A stretch of 5,713 nucleotides of DNA from Thermoguttaceae bacterium (GTDB taxonomy: Bacteria; Planctomycetota; Planctomycetia; Pirellulales; Thermoguttaceae), in assembly GCA_024653385.1 (NCBI GenBank), contig JANLFZ010000409.1, forward strand, positions 1-5,713, given 5' to 3'. The notes below the pieces were generated by a model. The model did no database searches. It was not told the origin of the DNA and worked only from the letters and a program-made list of their open reading frames with translations. How positions within the stretch are numbered: the stretch's first letter is position 1; each line of letters starts with the position of its first letter. Positions 5,463 to 5,713 of the stretch are shown here, in pieces. Position numbers and translations under genes: made by a program.

Positions 5463-5713
5463 TGCTGCTCCTACCGGGGCTACTTCAGCAATGTGGAGCC
5501 GTCGGCGTGCCGCTAGTTGAACATTGGGGGCAACGATTGACCCGGAGTGGGGTACCCGTTGGATAGCTCGGCCGGTGTCACGGCCTGAAGCGGAATGAAA
5601 GGCGTGGCCGCCGCACGGGGTCAGCTTGGCGGGCAGCGGGACCAGGCGTGGGACTTGTGCGAAGAAGCAGGGCGGTTTGTGTGGCGCGGGTCGAGAAAAA
5701 GGGGGAATGCGAT
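5463..5713 (+). other. Right-edge region, no convincing gene
   Basis: After the lipoprotein stop only short frames occur. ATG 5595 opens a frame to the window end (39 codons, MKGVAAARGQLGGQ...), but it has no clear ribosome binding site and no recognisable product. A small inverted repeat (ggccg 5570-5574, cggcc 5581-5585) has no T-run. AAAAAGGGGG (5696-5705) is a strong Shine-Dalgarno-like string 6 nt before the AT at 5712-5713, so a gene may begin right at the edge if the next base is G. Confidence 0.35.

Noticed and set aside
5595..5713. Short open frame at the right edge
   Set aside because: It has 39 codons, no recognisable motif and no good ribosome binding site. It cannot be told from chance in GC-rich DNA.

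Overview
The window is GC-rich. It appears to come from a polymorphic-toxin (Rhs/YD-repeat) locus of a bacterium, probably a planctomycete. That assignment is an inference from GC content, from the style of the Rhs core (YDANGNRT repeats, DPLGF and DPSGL motifs) and from unusual Tyr- and Ser-rich stalk regions. No taxonomic marker gene is present. All supported genes are on the + strand; long minus-strand frames are shadows.

Layout. Module 1 (3-1527) is the 3' end of a large protein, open at the window's left edge. It has a Ser/Thr-rich stalk, an Ala-rich pre-toxin segment and a short C-terminal domain ending in an HFH...HH..Y signature. A 111-aa candidate immunity gene overlaps its end by 17 bp. 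A short stretch with no gene follows (1528-1662). Module 2 (1663-2889) is a Tyr/Gly-rich stalk fragment ending at a TGA, then a remnant of an IS3-family-type transposase in another frame, then a pre-toxin plus toxin C-terminus (again HFH...H..Y), and an 81-aa candidate immunity gene whose RBS overlaps the toxin stop codon. Module 3 (about 2890-5462) is an Rhs YD-repeat core without its own convincing start. It carries three EF-hand-like Asp loops, a -1-type frame change near 3563, the conserved Rhs C-terminal core ending in DPSGL, and a toxin domain with an HxxxDxxxH / GH / DD pattern typical of helical zinc-dependent phospholipase/nuclease-like enzymes. A 328-aa predicted lipoprotein follows and is the likely immunity protein. 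The last 251 bp hold no convincing gene.

How it fits together. Each module has the order [stalk or core fragment]-[variable toxin C-terminus]-[small downstream gene]. This is the organisation of displaced ('orphan') toxin/immunity cassettes that accumulate behind an active Rhs gene by recombination. The transposase scrap, the frame break and the lack of starts for the core fragments suggest that modules 2 and 3 are stored or decaying tails. The immunity genes have their own ribosome binding sites and may still be made. The most interesting points are a possible shared toxin fold in modules 1 and 2, and a pairing of a putative metal-dependent lipase-like toxin with a lipoprotein in module 3. 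All toxin and immunity assignments are inferred from motifs and gene order.
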